The notes beneath the pieces were generated by a model that made no database searches, was not told where the DNA came from, and worked only from the letters and a program-made list of their open reading frames with translations. A DNA stretch of 64,000 nt from Hexactinellida sp. DTS-2022 (taxonomy: Eukaryota > Porifera > Hexactinellida), in assembly GCA_028753945.1 (NCBI GenBank), contig JAPNXP010000001.1:14498501-14562500 (forward strand). The letters are read 5' to 3'. Each line of letters begins with the position of its first letter. The stretch's first letter is position 1. Below are positions 46,925 through 57,156 of this stretch, in pieces. The position numbers and the translations under genes were made by a program.

Positions 46925-47900
46925 ATTAAATCACAATGATTTTTTTGTTTTTGTTTTGTTTGTTTGTTCAGAATTGATAGAGGAATTGGGTAGGATTTCT
47001 GAAAATTGAGTGGCATTTGTAGGAATCTTAGGTTGTTTCATTCTCCTTGAACGATACATCGCAGATTCACATTGACTAAATGATACACTAGATCCAGCTG
47101 CATTTTCTCTTGTAATATCATCAAAGATTTTTCGAAAACTTTCTTGAGAGCTTCGTGCCTTAGTTTTACATTTTGATTTGACTTCATATAGTAAGAGCTA
47201 CAGGCTTTAAATTTTGCAGAGGGGTGGAAAATAATGTTTCTAGGAACAAGTTCTAATATCTAAGAAATATATTCACATCTTCCCTCCCTAAAGGTGACAA
47301 AACTTTTATCCTATTAAATTCGAGGGTTTTCCAGTATGGATTATCTGCTAGCATTCAATTAGTATAAAAGGATTTTAGTGTCTCTATCAATTGTTAAGTG
47401 TGCGTTATAGAATGCCTATCTGAGATGGTGATTTAATAGGTCGAGAAGACTTCATTCATCCAATCAGTTATTCGTGTTCCCTCTGTACCCATCCATTTCT
47501 AACATTCCATTGTGTCTATTTGATTATTACCAATCAATTCAATAACTTCTCCACATCCCAAAGTCAGGGGTCCACAGAGTTGTTTCTGTCCTTATACGTA
47601 TATACCTATGACTAGAGCTCACGGATTTAAATAGACAGCTTAGGGGGGCACAGCCCTACTCTGAAACAATAGCATTACTGTTACGTGGGTCACTAGCGGT
47701 CACCTAAATATTACCCATATGATTCCCCGTAATATAATGAACCTGTGTGTGTATAGGGCCTTATAATTTTAAGTAATGCCAAGGGGTAAGTATTACAGCC
47801 CGTCCATTTTTGCTAAAGAAATGGCAAAAGCGAGATGTAGGGAGGAGGTATATAAATTTTTGAAATTTTTCGTTTTTCGTTTTTAAGTTTTCGTTTTAAT
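46925..47900 (+). mobile_element. H1 Helitron-like element, unit 7, with captured fragment
   Basis: Nearly identical to the unit-4 element (27128-27900; a handful of substitutions and a 3-nt indel seen) but holding an extra 202 bp at 46990-47191. Like unit 4 it ends against the promoter-proximal MITE. Confidence 0.55.
46990..47191 (-). pseudogene. Transposase-type exon fragment inside H1 (FLYWCH/MULE-like)
   Basis: On the minus strand a single frame is open across the whole 202-bp insert (about 66 codons), reading KTKARSSQESFRKIFDD, then FSQCESAMYRSRR and PKIPTNATQFSEIL. From memory this resembles the linker after the FLYWCH zinc finger in Mutator-like transposase genes (acidic helix, S..Y...R+, P.IPT). 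Four other H1 copies lack the insert, so it was gained. The family call is an inference. Confidence 0.5.
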
Positions 47901-47904
47901 TTTT

Positions 47905-48071
47905 CGTACCTGCCTAATCAGAAACTCGTTGGGATAGAAAATGTGTCGGATTATGGCGAATTCCGGATTATAGAGTGAAGTTTCCATTATACGACGTTCA
48001 TTGGGATATAAAATTTATGTTGGATTATGGCGAATAGCGGAATATAGGGGGCGGATTACGCAGGTTTACTG
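47905..48071. mobile_element. Promoter-proximal pogo-like MITE, unit 7
   Basis: Left end truncated exactly as in unit 4, right end GGATTACGCAGGTTTACTG. Confidence 0.7.
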
Positions 48072-48074
48072 TAC

Positions 48075-48119
48075 TATAAAATAAAACGTGTACAGTATTG
48101 CATTCAGTTTATAGAAGAG
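48075..48119 (+). promoter_or_regulatory. Core promoter of NHL copy 7
   Basis: TATAAAAT at 48075-48082, TTCAGTTT, about 14-nt leader. Confidence 0.6.
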
Positions 48120-49331
48120 ATGGCTGCTGCTAGAGATGAACTGAATGTCGATGCTAAGCTAGAAGCTCTGAAGCTGGAAATAGAGCGGAGCTTTGATGAG
48201 TTGGATTTGCTTCTAGCGGAGAAGAGACGGAATCTCCTGGGGAGACTAGCGAGAATGAAGGAGGGACACGATAGGAATGCAGAGCTGGATGCGGCAATGG
48301 AACAGCTGAGAATTGTGAGAGATAATGCAGTTAATGTGATGACTAGCAACATTCTAGGCGGGAAATTGGATTCTATTAGAGTAGGATTGGATACGGAAAT
48401 ACGAGCCAAAGAGGATTTGAAGGTAGCAGTGGAAAATCTTTCGTTTGTTGAGTTTCGTTGTTTCTCTGGTAAGATCCGTAATGCGATCGAAGAAACTGAT
48501 TTAATAGAACTGATGCCAGAGTATGTGGGGAGAGAAAGTCCTGTTCTTAAGAGGTGTAAGAAGGGCAGTGGAAATGGCGAGTTTAACAATCCTATAGGAA
48601 TTTCGGTAGATAGAATAAGGAATGAAGTATTCATTGCAGATAAAAATAACAGTCGCATACAAGTCTTGAATACAGAAGGAGAGTATCTACGTTCATTCGG
48701 AACAGAGCACTTGAAAGAGCCATATGGTATTTGTGTGTCACAAGATGGTGTGTTTGTGACCGATGTTACAAGAGAATGTTTGATGATGTTTAGTCTAGCC
48801 GGACAATTCATAAACAAGACTGGATCCAGAGGCACTACACCAGGGTGCTTTAAGGGAATACGAGGATTGTGTTATGAAGCTGCATTGGTTTATGTATGTG
48901 ACTGTGGTATGCAGATAATCCAAGTGTTCGACTTAAATCTCCAATTTATTAAGAAATTCGGTTCTGGAGAAATCAAATACCCCAGTGACATCACTATCCA
49001 CTCAGACACTCTCCATATTCTCTCTCTAAAACACAATACAATCTACTGCTACAACAGAGATGGTACTTATCTTAAGAAGATAGAGTTAACTGGACAGGAG
49101 CAACCTATGACATCAGCTCTATTCTTTACAGTAGACACGAAAGGTAACTTCTTAATTACTGATAACTCTATAAACGAAATCCGTATCTTCTCGCATTATG
49201 GAGTACTCAAGCACATTCTAGGAAATGGTCACCTCAGATTCTCAGCTGGTATTAGTATTACACTAGACAACGAAAATAATATTATTTGTTTGTGTCATAG
49301 CTACGCTAATGACTGCTTCCAGAAATACTAA
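48120..49331 (+). CDS. Coiled-coil/NHL-repeat protein, array copy 7 (403 aa)
   Basis: Full-length copy with DELNVD at the start and SIRVGLDTEIRAKE in the coiled-coil tail. Blade loops: NPIGIS, EPYGIC, VTDVTRE, YEAALVYVCDCGMQII, LSLKHN, FFTVDTKGNF, SHYGVL. It carries the SI insert. From about blade 3 onward and into the 3' flank it is nearly identical to copy 5; its promoter region matches unit 4. So one gene combines an upstream half shared with unit 4 and a downstream half shared with unit 5. Confidence 0.9.
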   Translation: MAAARDELNVDAKLEALKLEIERSFDELDLLLAEKRRNLLGRLARMKEGHDRNAELDAAMEQLRIVRDNAVNVMTSNILGGKLDSIRVGLDTEIRAKEDLKVAVENLSFVEFRCFSGKIRNAIEETDLIELMPEYVGRESPVLKRCKKGSGNGEFNNPIGISVDRIRNEVFIADKNNSRIQVLNTEGEYLRSFGTEHLKEPYGICVSQDGVFVTDVTRECLMMFSLAGQFINKTGSRGTTPGCFKGIRGLCYEAALVYVCDCGMQIIQVFDLNLQFIKKFGSGEIKYPSDITIHSDTLHILSLKHNTIYCYNRDGTYLKKIELTGQEQPMTSALFFTVDTKGNFLITDNSINEIRIFSHYGVLKHILGNGHLRFSAGISITLDNENNIICLCHSYANDCFQKY

Positions 49332-50190
49332 CCTAAGTATACTCTAATATTACTCTCCCTAACTTTGATCTGACATGATTTGCTGAACTAAATGTCCTAT
49401 TATCCTTCTACCTTGTAATTGTTATTCGGTATTTAGATATTAATTGTTTGCTCGAATTATGAAATTATTATATTGTCTACTAATTCAAGGGTACTAATAC
49501 ACACAGTATAATTAGCTTCTTGTTGTAGATATTGGGAATTTGGGACTGATGCTAGTAAGAATGTGGGATTATGTATTTATACCTAATAGCAAGGTCGAAA
49601 TAAATATATTCAACTGGGCTAATCCAATAGTTCCATGGGGTGTTAGACGATCAGAAGATCTCAAATTTGTTTTACGGTCATTGGGTGGAATCAAGAGAAG
49701 GTTTGGCATTTACTATAGGGAATCAATGGTGGAAATGTTGGAAATTGCTGGCATGATCCACCAGCTTTAGACTCTAATTATTGTAATATAGTGTCAGTTC
49801 CATTTCCAGTAACCTGTTGTTCAGAAATGAGAATGTACTCGTTTGACAAAAGATACAAATTATTCAATTATACCTGATCGGATCCTGGTACAGCGGAATA
49901 ATAATTGGTTCGTCCGGTCCCTAGAAGTCAAGGACGGTCGCAACTCTGTTGCCAACCCTCCAGGAATACAAGTATTATCCAAGGATTTGAGCTTTTAAAT
50001 TGCCTCAGAGTAATATAATGAATCTCAAGGCTGTGTTAGTAATGCAAACAGTATATGCCCTCAACAGCGGGTATACTGTTAACTAAAAGTGTTAAGTGAT
50101 AGGGTGAACTTATGAGTATGATTTCTATCTTTGATCCTCGATATAAATTATACTGAAATTTCAAGTTAATGGGATAAATAAAATGAGAAT

Positions 50191-50345
50191 ATCAGTACAC
50201 ACTGTTCTCTCTAATAGTCCACTAGTGGGAAATTGGCCCCAAAAGGACTATTAGAGAATATGGACTATTACAGATATATAAATAGTTGATTGGACAAGTA
50301 ATAAGTGGAATATTAGAAAAGTGGACAATTAGAGAGAACATACTG
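50191..50345. mobile_element. MITE with TTCTCTCTAATAGTCCAC arms
   Basis: CAGTACACACTGTTCTCTC at left and AATTAGAGAGAACATACTG at right, inverted to each other, with TA at the right flank; the interior repeats GGACTATTAGAGA. Probably pogo-like. Confidence 0.6.
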
Positions 50346-50687
50346 TACCCAATAAGTGTATCTCCAAAATTTTTGTCAGCCCAAGTACATATGTACTCTA
50401 TGCTTGATCCTATTTTACAATGATTGTTAATTGATTTCCATTTTTGACATGGGCACATGAAAATGGGCTTTCACACCCCAATTCCTGGACATTGCAAATT
50501 CTGGATAATCGGAGTTGTATCAGTGGCGGCGCTGGGAAATTCTTTTGGGGGATGCGATCGAAGTGGCTGCACACTGATCAGATTCAAAGCACAATACTAG
50601 CAATAATATAAAGCTTGGGAAAGTTTAGGGCGGGCGACCGCCAATTGTCCTATTTCACTAGACTCTATCCCAGCACACGATCTCGAA

Positions 50688-51178
50688 ATGACTGCGAAAA
50701 TAGAGAGCGATCTAACTGGATGCAATGTGAAGAAAAACGAAAATTATATCGTGGTTGATTCAAATTCAGTAGGTATGTTTCGCAATGTTAAGTTATTAAA
50801 TTCCGAACTTAAATTACTAACAAATTTTTCTATGGATAACTCAAATTTTGGGGTAAAGAAGATATGAAACCCATTTGGTGGCCAGATGACAAACCTTTCT
50901 CAAACGTTGCTCGAAAAACATTTAAGAGTACACACCTTATTCGGATCATAAAGGCATATAGATATTTCAATTCAATTACTGATTCGCTACGGAGTCCTAG
51001 CAAAGTTGTTTGTATACAGAACTGCCTTATGATGACGACTTCCAATTAGATAACCTTGTTGAAACGGGTCTGTTTTCAGTACAATCGGATCTGAAAAACA
51101 AAAATATTCTAAATAATACATATGACGATCATCAAATGATTTATTTTTACCTGGGCAACCTGCTTGTAAATCTTCCAC
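50688..51178 (+). pseudogene. Frameshifted coding relic, family unknown
   Basis: From ATG 50688 a frame reads MTAKIESDLTGCNVKKNENY to NFSMDNSNF, where a one-base shift lets it continue as WGKEDMKPIWWPDDKPFSN and RIIKAYRYFNS. After another shift, LPYDDDFQLDNLVETG follows. The WWPDD segment and the long coding-like stretches suggest the end of a gene, possibly transposon-derived. I cannot name the family. At least two frameshifts argue against function unless short introns are involved. Confidence 0.35.
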
Positions 51179-51686
51179 TGTGTTTATGACTAAAGATTGT
51201 AATCAGCAACCCGAGAACACTTAGCCACCAATGTCAGATTCTACACCTCCATTTCACACACGCTGCCTGAAGGCCCTGAACTAATAAATACGCTCCCAAT
51301 TTTCCCGTTAAGATAAAAGGTACAGTAGTGTCATTGTAAAAAGAGTTAAAGAAGAATTTATCAAATAGCTCTCCAATACTAATGTATTTTTATCTGGAGC
51401 TTCCATAAACTGTTTCATGGTAAGTGATTTCATAAATACCTGTCCTTCTTTCTTGTTTACAATCATCCATGTTATATTTAGGATCTTCTAAAAGTATCCT
51501 ATCCAAGTCTGTCTGGACTACAATACACTATTTATCTTAGGTAAATTAATATTCATCTAGGTAGCTTATTCTTCAGTAATTATAGACTAGATTAATTGAA
51601 ATGTTTGTGGAAATGAGATAAATCGATATTTTCTTGTAGAATCGTGAGTTTGTAAGCCTCCACAAATTGCTTACAGATCAATCACG

Positions 51687-51950
51687 ATGGAAACTTGCAC
51701 TGGATATGCTCCAGAAAAACTGCTAGCGGTGTCTACTTATATGATTCAGAGTAATCAGGACGTACTAGCGAGGAACTGGATGTTCAACTAGCACTGTTAT
51801 ATGCCACTAACGAACCCTCTCTACAGTTACTGTTATGCCAATACAACAACAACATGGTAGATCAGACTGTAGAGTTTTTTGCTGCAGCTGTCTGCCTCGC
51901 GATAGCGTCTGGGGATGATCCCGTTTATTTATTAACCACATTTCAATAAC
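51687..51950 (+). pseudogene. Second coding relic, family unknown
   Basis: METCTGYAPEKLLAVSTYM begins after an acceptor-like TTGCTTACAG. After a frame change, ELDVQLALLYATNEPSLQL, QTVEFFAAAVCLAIASGDD and YLLTTFQ lead to a stop. Amphipathic leucine/alanine-rich segments look protein-coding but match nothing I recognise. It may belong to the same decayed gene as 50688-51178. Confidence 0.25.
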
Positions 51951-52432
51951 TTTTAAACACCTACCAACTGCATCAAAAACATACGATGTCTTTGGCTACT
52001 CCGACCACTGTCGGAATATCCAACTGCATTTGTGTCCCTTCTCTCATTGATTCGATATAGCTAATTGTCAATATTTTTAACATCAATAAATAAAATAATT
52101 CATATAAGTACAGTGGAAGCCGATTAATCGGTACAGCTTGGGAGTAAGCGTTTTGTCCCTATTAACCGATATACGTATTCCAATCAAATCAGGGGGTTAT
52201 CTAGGATTTTCGTGGCTGGCACTTTACTATGGAGTATGGAGGTAGAAACATTCCGGCACCCTAGAGGTATTAGCCATAATTTATAATCAGTATAATTCAA
52301 TTTAAGGTCAAACTTGAAGAATTAATTGGGCCTAGGGCTTTAACCAGAGAAGCCCTATGGTGTGTCCGCCACTGGTTACCTCGTGGCTCTGCGTCCCTCA
52401 CTCCGCTCAGTGGTCCTGCAACCAGAGGCGTA

Positions 52433-52547
52433 GCACTTGTGTTACAGGCCGCACCCAAAATTATATTATACCATAGTAAAATTATACCATAGTATAATAC
52501 TATGGTGCGGAATTGCCGCACCTTCATGCAGGGCTAGCTATGCTCTG
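52433..52547. mobile_element. hAT-like MITE, duplicate of 558-689
   Basis: CAGAGGCGTAGC at left, GGGCTAGCTATGCTCTG at right, between GCAAC and TCTACAAC. Shorter than the unit-1 copy. Confidence 0.55.
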
Positions 52548-52993
52548 TCTACAACATATCCTTTGATCCGGACCCCAGGCGTGGCAGATTGGATGCATAG
52601 TGTCTTCCTGTAGGAACTGAGGGTCCAGTTGGAGGAAGTGTAATTCAGGCAAATTAGCTCTACAGAGATAGCAGCCATTATCTATCTAGCATTCCTATTC
52701 TTCAAAGTGGTTGTCATTCTGAATGTATTCATTGCTCAGTTGTAGGACAGGTATGTCGAGAAGGAAGCAAACCAATATACGATTCCTCCGTAGCTAGGGT
52801 TTCAGGCCCCGGTTAAAGAGTAAGGGATGGCCGTTTCAAACTTGCTGTGAGATCGCCTTTTAGGGGATGGGATATGCCTCCTGGAGAAATTTCAACTTTG
52901 GCCCTCGAAAATGGCCTTTCCCCAATTAGACAGCATGATTGAGCAAAATGTAACAGGTTTAACACATAAATTTGTTAACATCTATATCATTAA

Positions 52994-53075
52994 ACTCGAT
53001 TTTTGTTTGTATGTGTGTTTGTTTGTTTGTTTGTTTGTTTGTTTGTTGTTTGTTTGTTTGTTGTTTGTTTATCCA
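52994..53075. repeat. (GTTT)n microsatellite
   Basis: About 15 units of GTTT with two GTT slips. At the matching place in the left flank (about 1147-1165) only three or four units exist. Confidence 0.9.
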
Positions 53076-53516
53076 TGTTGCATTAAAGTGATGGGGAAAT
53101 AGAAAACGCATTTATAATTGAGATAGAGACTAACTTATATATGTTTTAATAGGTAAACAAGGATGTGCATTTCGAATTTGTTGCTAATTGTAAACTTGTT
53201 TCAGCTCCACCGCCTGCATGATATTTCTATGGAACTTTATTTTCGTTCCAATGTTTTAACACACTTTATTATTAGCACACTTTAAGATATCCATAAAATT
53301 AGCTAGTATGTAGTAACAAAAGAGAAATTATGACAAGCATTAATACAAACGATTTCATACTTTATCAAAAAGCACTCATTAATCAGAATACTACTTGCAA
53401 AGTGAATTATTAACTACGCCTTCATCAAATAAAGGCCCGCATCCTCAGATATACTTCCTGTGGAGCTGAAACAATATTACCATTAACACTGGCTTAATAT
53501 ACTGATTATTCATTAC

Positions 53517-53662
53517 CAGGGGCGGCGGAAGCGGTCAAGCCGGTCAGGCCATGGCCTGACCATTTTTAAAGTAGCCAGGGCAATAGCCTTACCACTCTTA
53601 CGCCACTAGTTGCCAGGTCAAGCCATGGCCTGACCACTTTATAACTGCTTTCGCCTGCCCTG
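53517..53662. mobile_element. CAGGGGCGGCGG MITE inserted in the conserved block
   Basis: CAGGGGCGGCGGAAGCGGTC and CTTTCGCCTGCCCTG, flanked by CATTAC and CATAC. Other units read TTCATACTATATACG uninterrupted, so the 5-bp duplication is CATAC. This is an independent insertion of the family found elsewhere at CTTGT. Confidence 0.75.
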
Positions 53663-54469
53663 CATACTATATACGGAGGATATAGGCTTGCATTAAGTTC
53701 CCCATAGTCCCAAATATTTTCACAATGCATAGCTATGGTACTGTAGTTATTGTACTATTATCGTATTACACAGAACAGGTGGAATCTGATAGGAAATTAT
53801 TCTAACAGACCCACAGTCTTGTGCCATTAAGTATAATGTGATATAATATTATGTTAAATCAATTGAATAAGTATTATACACCAAACAACTATCAAACAAC
53901 AACAACAACAACTACAAAACAACAACAAATCTTTGTTAATTACAACTATATCGCATTATTGGTAATTTATGGATTTCATAATTATTAATTGCTATTAAAT
54001 TTGCTAATGCAAACAAATTTTTTGTAAGGAAATTAATTTTACATATTATTCTATGAATATTCACTTTTATTGTTGCTATAATGCATAAACTGTGTTATAT
54101 TTAAGACAGCAACCAGAGTATTGACACAGGGTATCATCGATGAGCTTGGAATCTGGATGCATCTAAGTATTCCATTGCAGATTCTTTTCTTATTTGGAAT
54201 CAGTCATGAATATCTTTATTATTTTATTGGGAAAATTCCAAAAATACTCAATTTTTTTCAAATTTCCAAATATACTCAACTTTTTACTGACACTAAAATA
54301 TAAAACTAAATATTTCCGAATCTACTCAAGTTTTTCAAAATAATTCCAATTCTATTCAAGTTTTTCAAAATAATTCCAATTCTGCTCAAGTCTTTTCAAT
54401 AAATTCCAAATCTACTCAACTTTTCTGTAAATTCACAAATCTACTCAAGTTTAGAAAGGCTATATTTGG

Positions 54470-55250
54470 TCTATCTTATATATAAAATCACAATGTTTTT
54501 GTGTTTGTTTGTTTGTTTGTTTGTTTGTTCAGAATTGATTGAGGAACTGGTAAAAGTAACAGACTTGAAATTAAGTAGGGGGGTAGGGAATACTGTATGT
54601 ACAAACAAGTTCAATATCTAAAAATTTTTCACATCTTCCATCACAAAAGGTGTCAAAACCTTTAGCCAATTAAATTCGAGGGTTGTTCCAGTGTGGATTA
54701 ACAGAGCTAGCATTCAATTAGTATAATTGAATGCTTTAGTGTCTGTCAATTGTTAAGTTAAGTGTGCATTATAGAATACTGAAACAGTAATCTAATTGAT
54801 CAAGAGGAAGTTCAGTCATCTAATCAGTTATTTGTGTTATATCTGTCTACCATACATTTCTAACATTCCATTGTGTTATTTGATATCAAATTATTATCAA
54901 TCAATACAATAACTTCTCCACATCCCAAAGTTAGGGGTCCACTGGTACAGTTTCTTAGTGATATTTAATTTTATATTTGGAGTTGGTATATTATTATACA
55001 CGGACAAGCTTTAATATCTTAATATCTAGAAAATTATCTGTTCAAATTAGCATAAATATCTAAATTATTTACTCTATAAAACATGTAGCTAAGATCCACG
55101 GATATAAATAGACAGCTAGGGGCCACTCATCAAGAACGACATTTAATTTGAAAAGGAACATGTTTGAAATACAAGCGAGGGCCGCAGGCCCGAGGCCCCG
55201 AGTACAAGTTGTAAGGACGCGCGTAGAGCAGACGAGCAGCTTGTACTAAT
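54470..55250 (+). mobile_element. H1 Helitron-like element nested in the Mutator-like element
   Basis: Starts TCTATCTTATATATAAAATC, carries the TTCAGAATTGATTGAGGAAC leader and ends GACGAGCAGCTTGTAC. Near the 3' end GTACAAG and CTTGTAC form an inverted pair around a GC-rich stretch. About 780 bp, an internally deleted form of 13972-15485. Confidence 0.55.
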
Positions 55251-55350
55251 AAATATTTGTGTTTAGGATCTCCATACTAGTTTCAATAGTCCTATAAAAC
55301 TTGAGCATATTTGGAATATTTCAATAAAACTTGAGTATATTTGGAATCTA

Positions 55351-55896
55351 TCTATCTCTATATTAAAAGCGCAATTGTTGTTTGTTTGTTTGTGTGTTTG
55401 TCCAGAATTGATTGGAAAGACTACGAGTCCCAGAAAGCTGAAAATTTGTATACAGGGGTAATTTTGTACTGCGACAACGATCTATTGGTTTTTGAAGAGA
55501 AATATTCACATTTGAAGGTGACAAAATATGTTAGCCAATTAAATTCGAGGGTTTATAGTATGGATTAGCAGATTTCATCAATTAGTATAAATAGATTGTG
55601 CATAATAGAAATATTTTCTGAAGCTCCAATTTGATTGATTGAAAATTAATTCATTTGACCAATCAATTATTTGTCTATTCTATTGCCTGTTTTTCTTTTA
55701 GTATTATTTTGATTCGAGCTTTCTTATCGTGCAACTGAAATTTATTGAGCTATTAAAACTCATTATTAATGTGATTGCTTTTGGGGAGGGAAAGTTAATT
55801 GTATTGCGTAGTGCCTAACACGAACGAACAAAAGTCGCGAAGCGACTTTTGTGAGAGAATAATCCGTCGCGAAGCGACCGAGACCGAAGGGCTCGT
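55351..55896 (+). mobile_element. H2 Helitron-like element, first of a tandem pair
   Basis: Starts TCTATCTCTATATTAAAAGC, ends GACCGAAGGGCTCGT preceded by GTCGCGAAGCGAC (hairpin). The next H2 element begins immediately after. Confidence 0.5.
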
Positions 55897-56980
55897 ATTA
55901 TTAAATCTCGATTGTTGTGTGTTTGTTTGTGTGTGTGTGTGTGTGTTTGTTTGTCCGGATTGTATTAAAGTGATGGGGAATAGAAACCGCAATTAATATT
56001 GGGAATTTGGGATATAAACTAACTTTCAAATGTTATAATAGGTAAACAAGTATGCTGAACACGATTTTCGCGGTTATAATTTTCTAATATGAATATTTGT
56101 TGTTGTTGTTTACACAAAATAGGTAAACAAATTAATTAAAATTCAAAATCAACCTAGAAGTTAGCTTTCAACGGGTATTATAGGTAAACAAGTATGCTGA
56201 ACACGATTTTCGCGGTTATAATTTTCTAATATGAATATTTGTTGTTGTTGTTTACACAAAATAGGTAAACAAATTAATGGAAATTCAGAATTAACCTAGA
56301 AGTTAGCTTTCAACGGATTTTATAGGTAAACAAGTATGCTGAACACGAATTTCGCGTTTATAAATTTCTCATATTAATATTTGTTGTTGTTGTTGACACA
56401 AAATAGGTAAACTAATTATTGAAAATTCAAAAACGACCTAGAAGTTAGCTTTCAACGGGTATTATAGGTAAACTAGTATGCCGAACACGAATTTCGCGTT
56501 TAAAATTTTATAATATGAATATTTGTTGTTGTTGTTGACACAAATAGGTAAACAAATTAATGAAAATTAAAATCAAGCAAGAAGTTTGCTCTCAACGGGT
56601 ATTATAGGTAAACAAGTATGCTGAACACGAATTTCGCATTTATAAATTTATAATATGAATATTTGTTGTTGTTGCTGACACAAAATAGGTAAACAAATTA
56701 ATTAAATTCAAAATCAAGCAAGAAGTTCGCTCTCAACGGGTATTATAAGTAAACAAGTGTGCTGAACACGAATTTCGCATTTATAAAATTATAATATGAG
56801 TATTTGTTGTTGTTGTTGTTTACACAAATAGGTAAACAAATTAATGAAAATTCAAAATTATAACGTCCCTTTCTAACATTTTCCATGGTAAAAGTGTGAA
56901 GAGTAAGGCCGCACAGCGGCCGTTAACTTGAGGTGCGTAGCACCGATCTGTCGCAAAGCGACCGAGACCGAAGGGCTCGT
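55897..56980 (+). mobile_element. H2 Helitron-like element, second of a tandem pair
   Basis: Starts ATTATTAAATCTCGATTGTTG, contains six 141-bp tandem repeats and ends GTCGCAAAGCGACCGAGACC plus GAAGGGCTCGT. Same termini as 3872-3983 and 62635-63032. Confidence 0.5.
56041..56862. repeat. 141-142-bp tandem repeat, about 6 copies
   Basis: Units start GGTAAACAAGTATGCTGAAC at 56041, 56183, 56325, 56466, 56607 and about 56748 (AGTAAACAAG). Each has a (TTG)n core followed by ACACAAAATAGGTAAACAAA. The reversed H2 at 62635 carries about two units. Confidence 0.88.
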
Positions 56981-57156
56981 GTTCCAATAAAACTTGAGTA
57001 TATTTGGAATAATCCAATAAAACTTGAGTATATTTGGAATAATCCAATAAAACTGGAGTATATTTGGAAAAACTTGAGTATATTTACAAATTAGTTGAGT
57101 ATTGTTGAGTATATTTGGAAATTTTGAAAAAAGTTGAGTATTTTTGGAATTTTCCC

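Larger units (their letters stand above)
49332..54228. other. Spacer after NHL copy 7: standard block, unique 2.2-kb stretch, left-flank duplicate
   Basis: 3' flank and conserved block to about 50080 (AATAAA near 49601). 50100-52300 has no counterpart elsewhere in the window and holds coding relics and a hAT-like end (CAGTGGCGGCGCTGGG, about 50520). 52310-53465 duplicates 447-1560. 53480-54100 is the conserved noncoding block, with a MITE inserted. The sequence then enters the Mutator-like element. Confidence 0.55.
54229..57156. mobile_element. Mutator-like foldback element, 2.93 kb, 10-bp duplication
   Basis: Left end GGGAAAATTCCAAAAATACTC, right end its inverse ending GGAATTTTCCC. Both are flanked by TTATTTTATT (54219-54228 and 57157-57166). 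Units 3, 4 and 5 have a comparable uninterrupted stretch (TTATTTTAATTG in unit 5). The arms are built of repeated TTCCAAATATACTCAAG words, inverted left against right. The interior holds H1 and two H2 Helitron-like elements. The 9-10-bp duplication and G-run ends fit Mutator-like foldback elements. No transposase frame. Confidence 0.8.

Noticed and set aside
54121-54303. 60-codon frame at the left arm of the Mutator-like element
   Set aside because: It spans the insertion boundary and the satellite arm; a chance frame.
56041-56862. Possible rDNA spacer or CRISPR-like repeat
   Set aside because: The repeats are contiguous 141-bp units inside a mobile element; no rRNA sequence is nearby.
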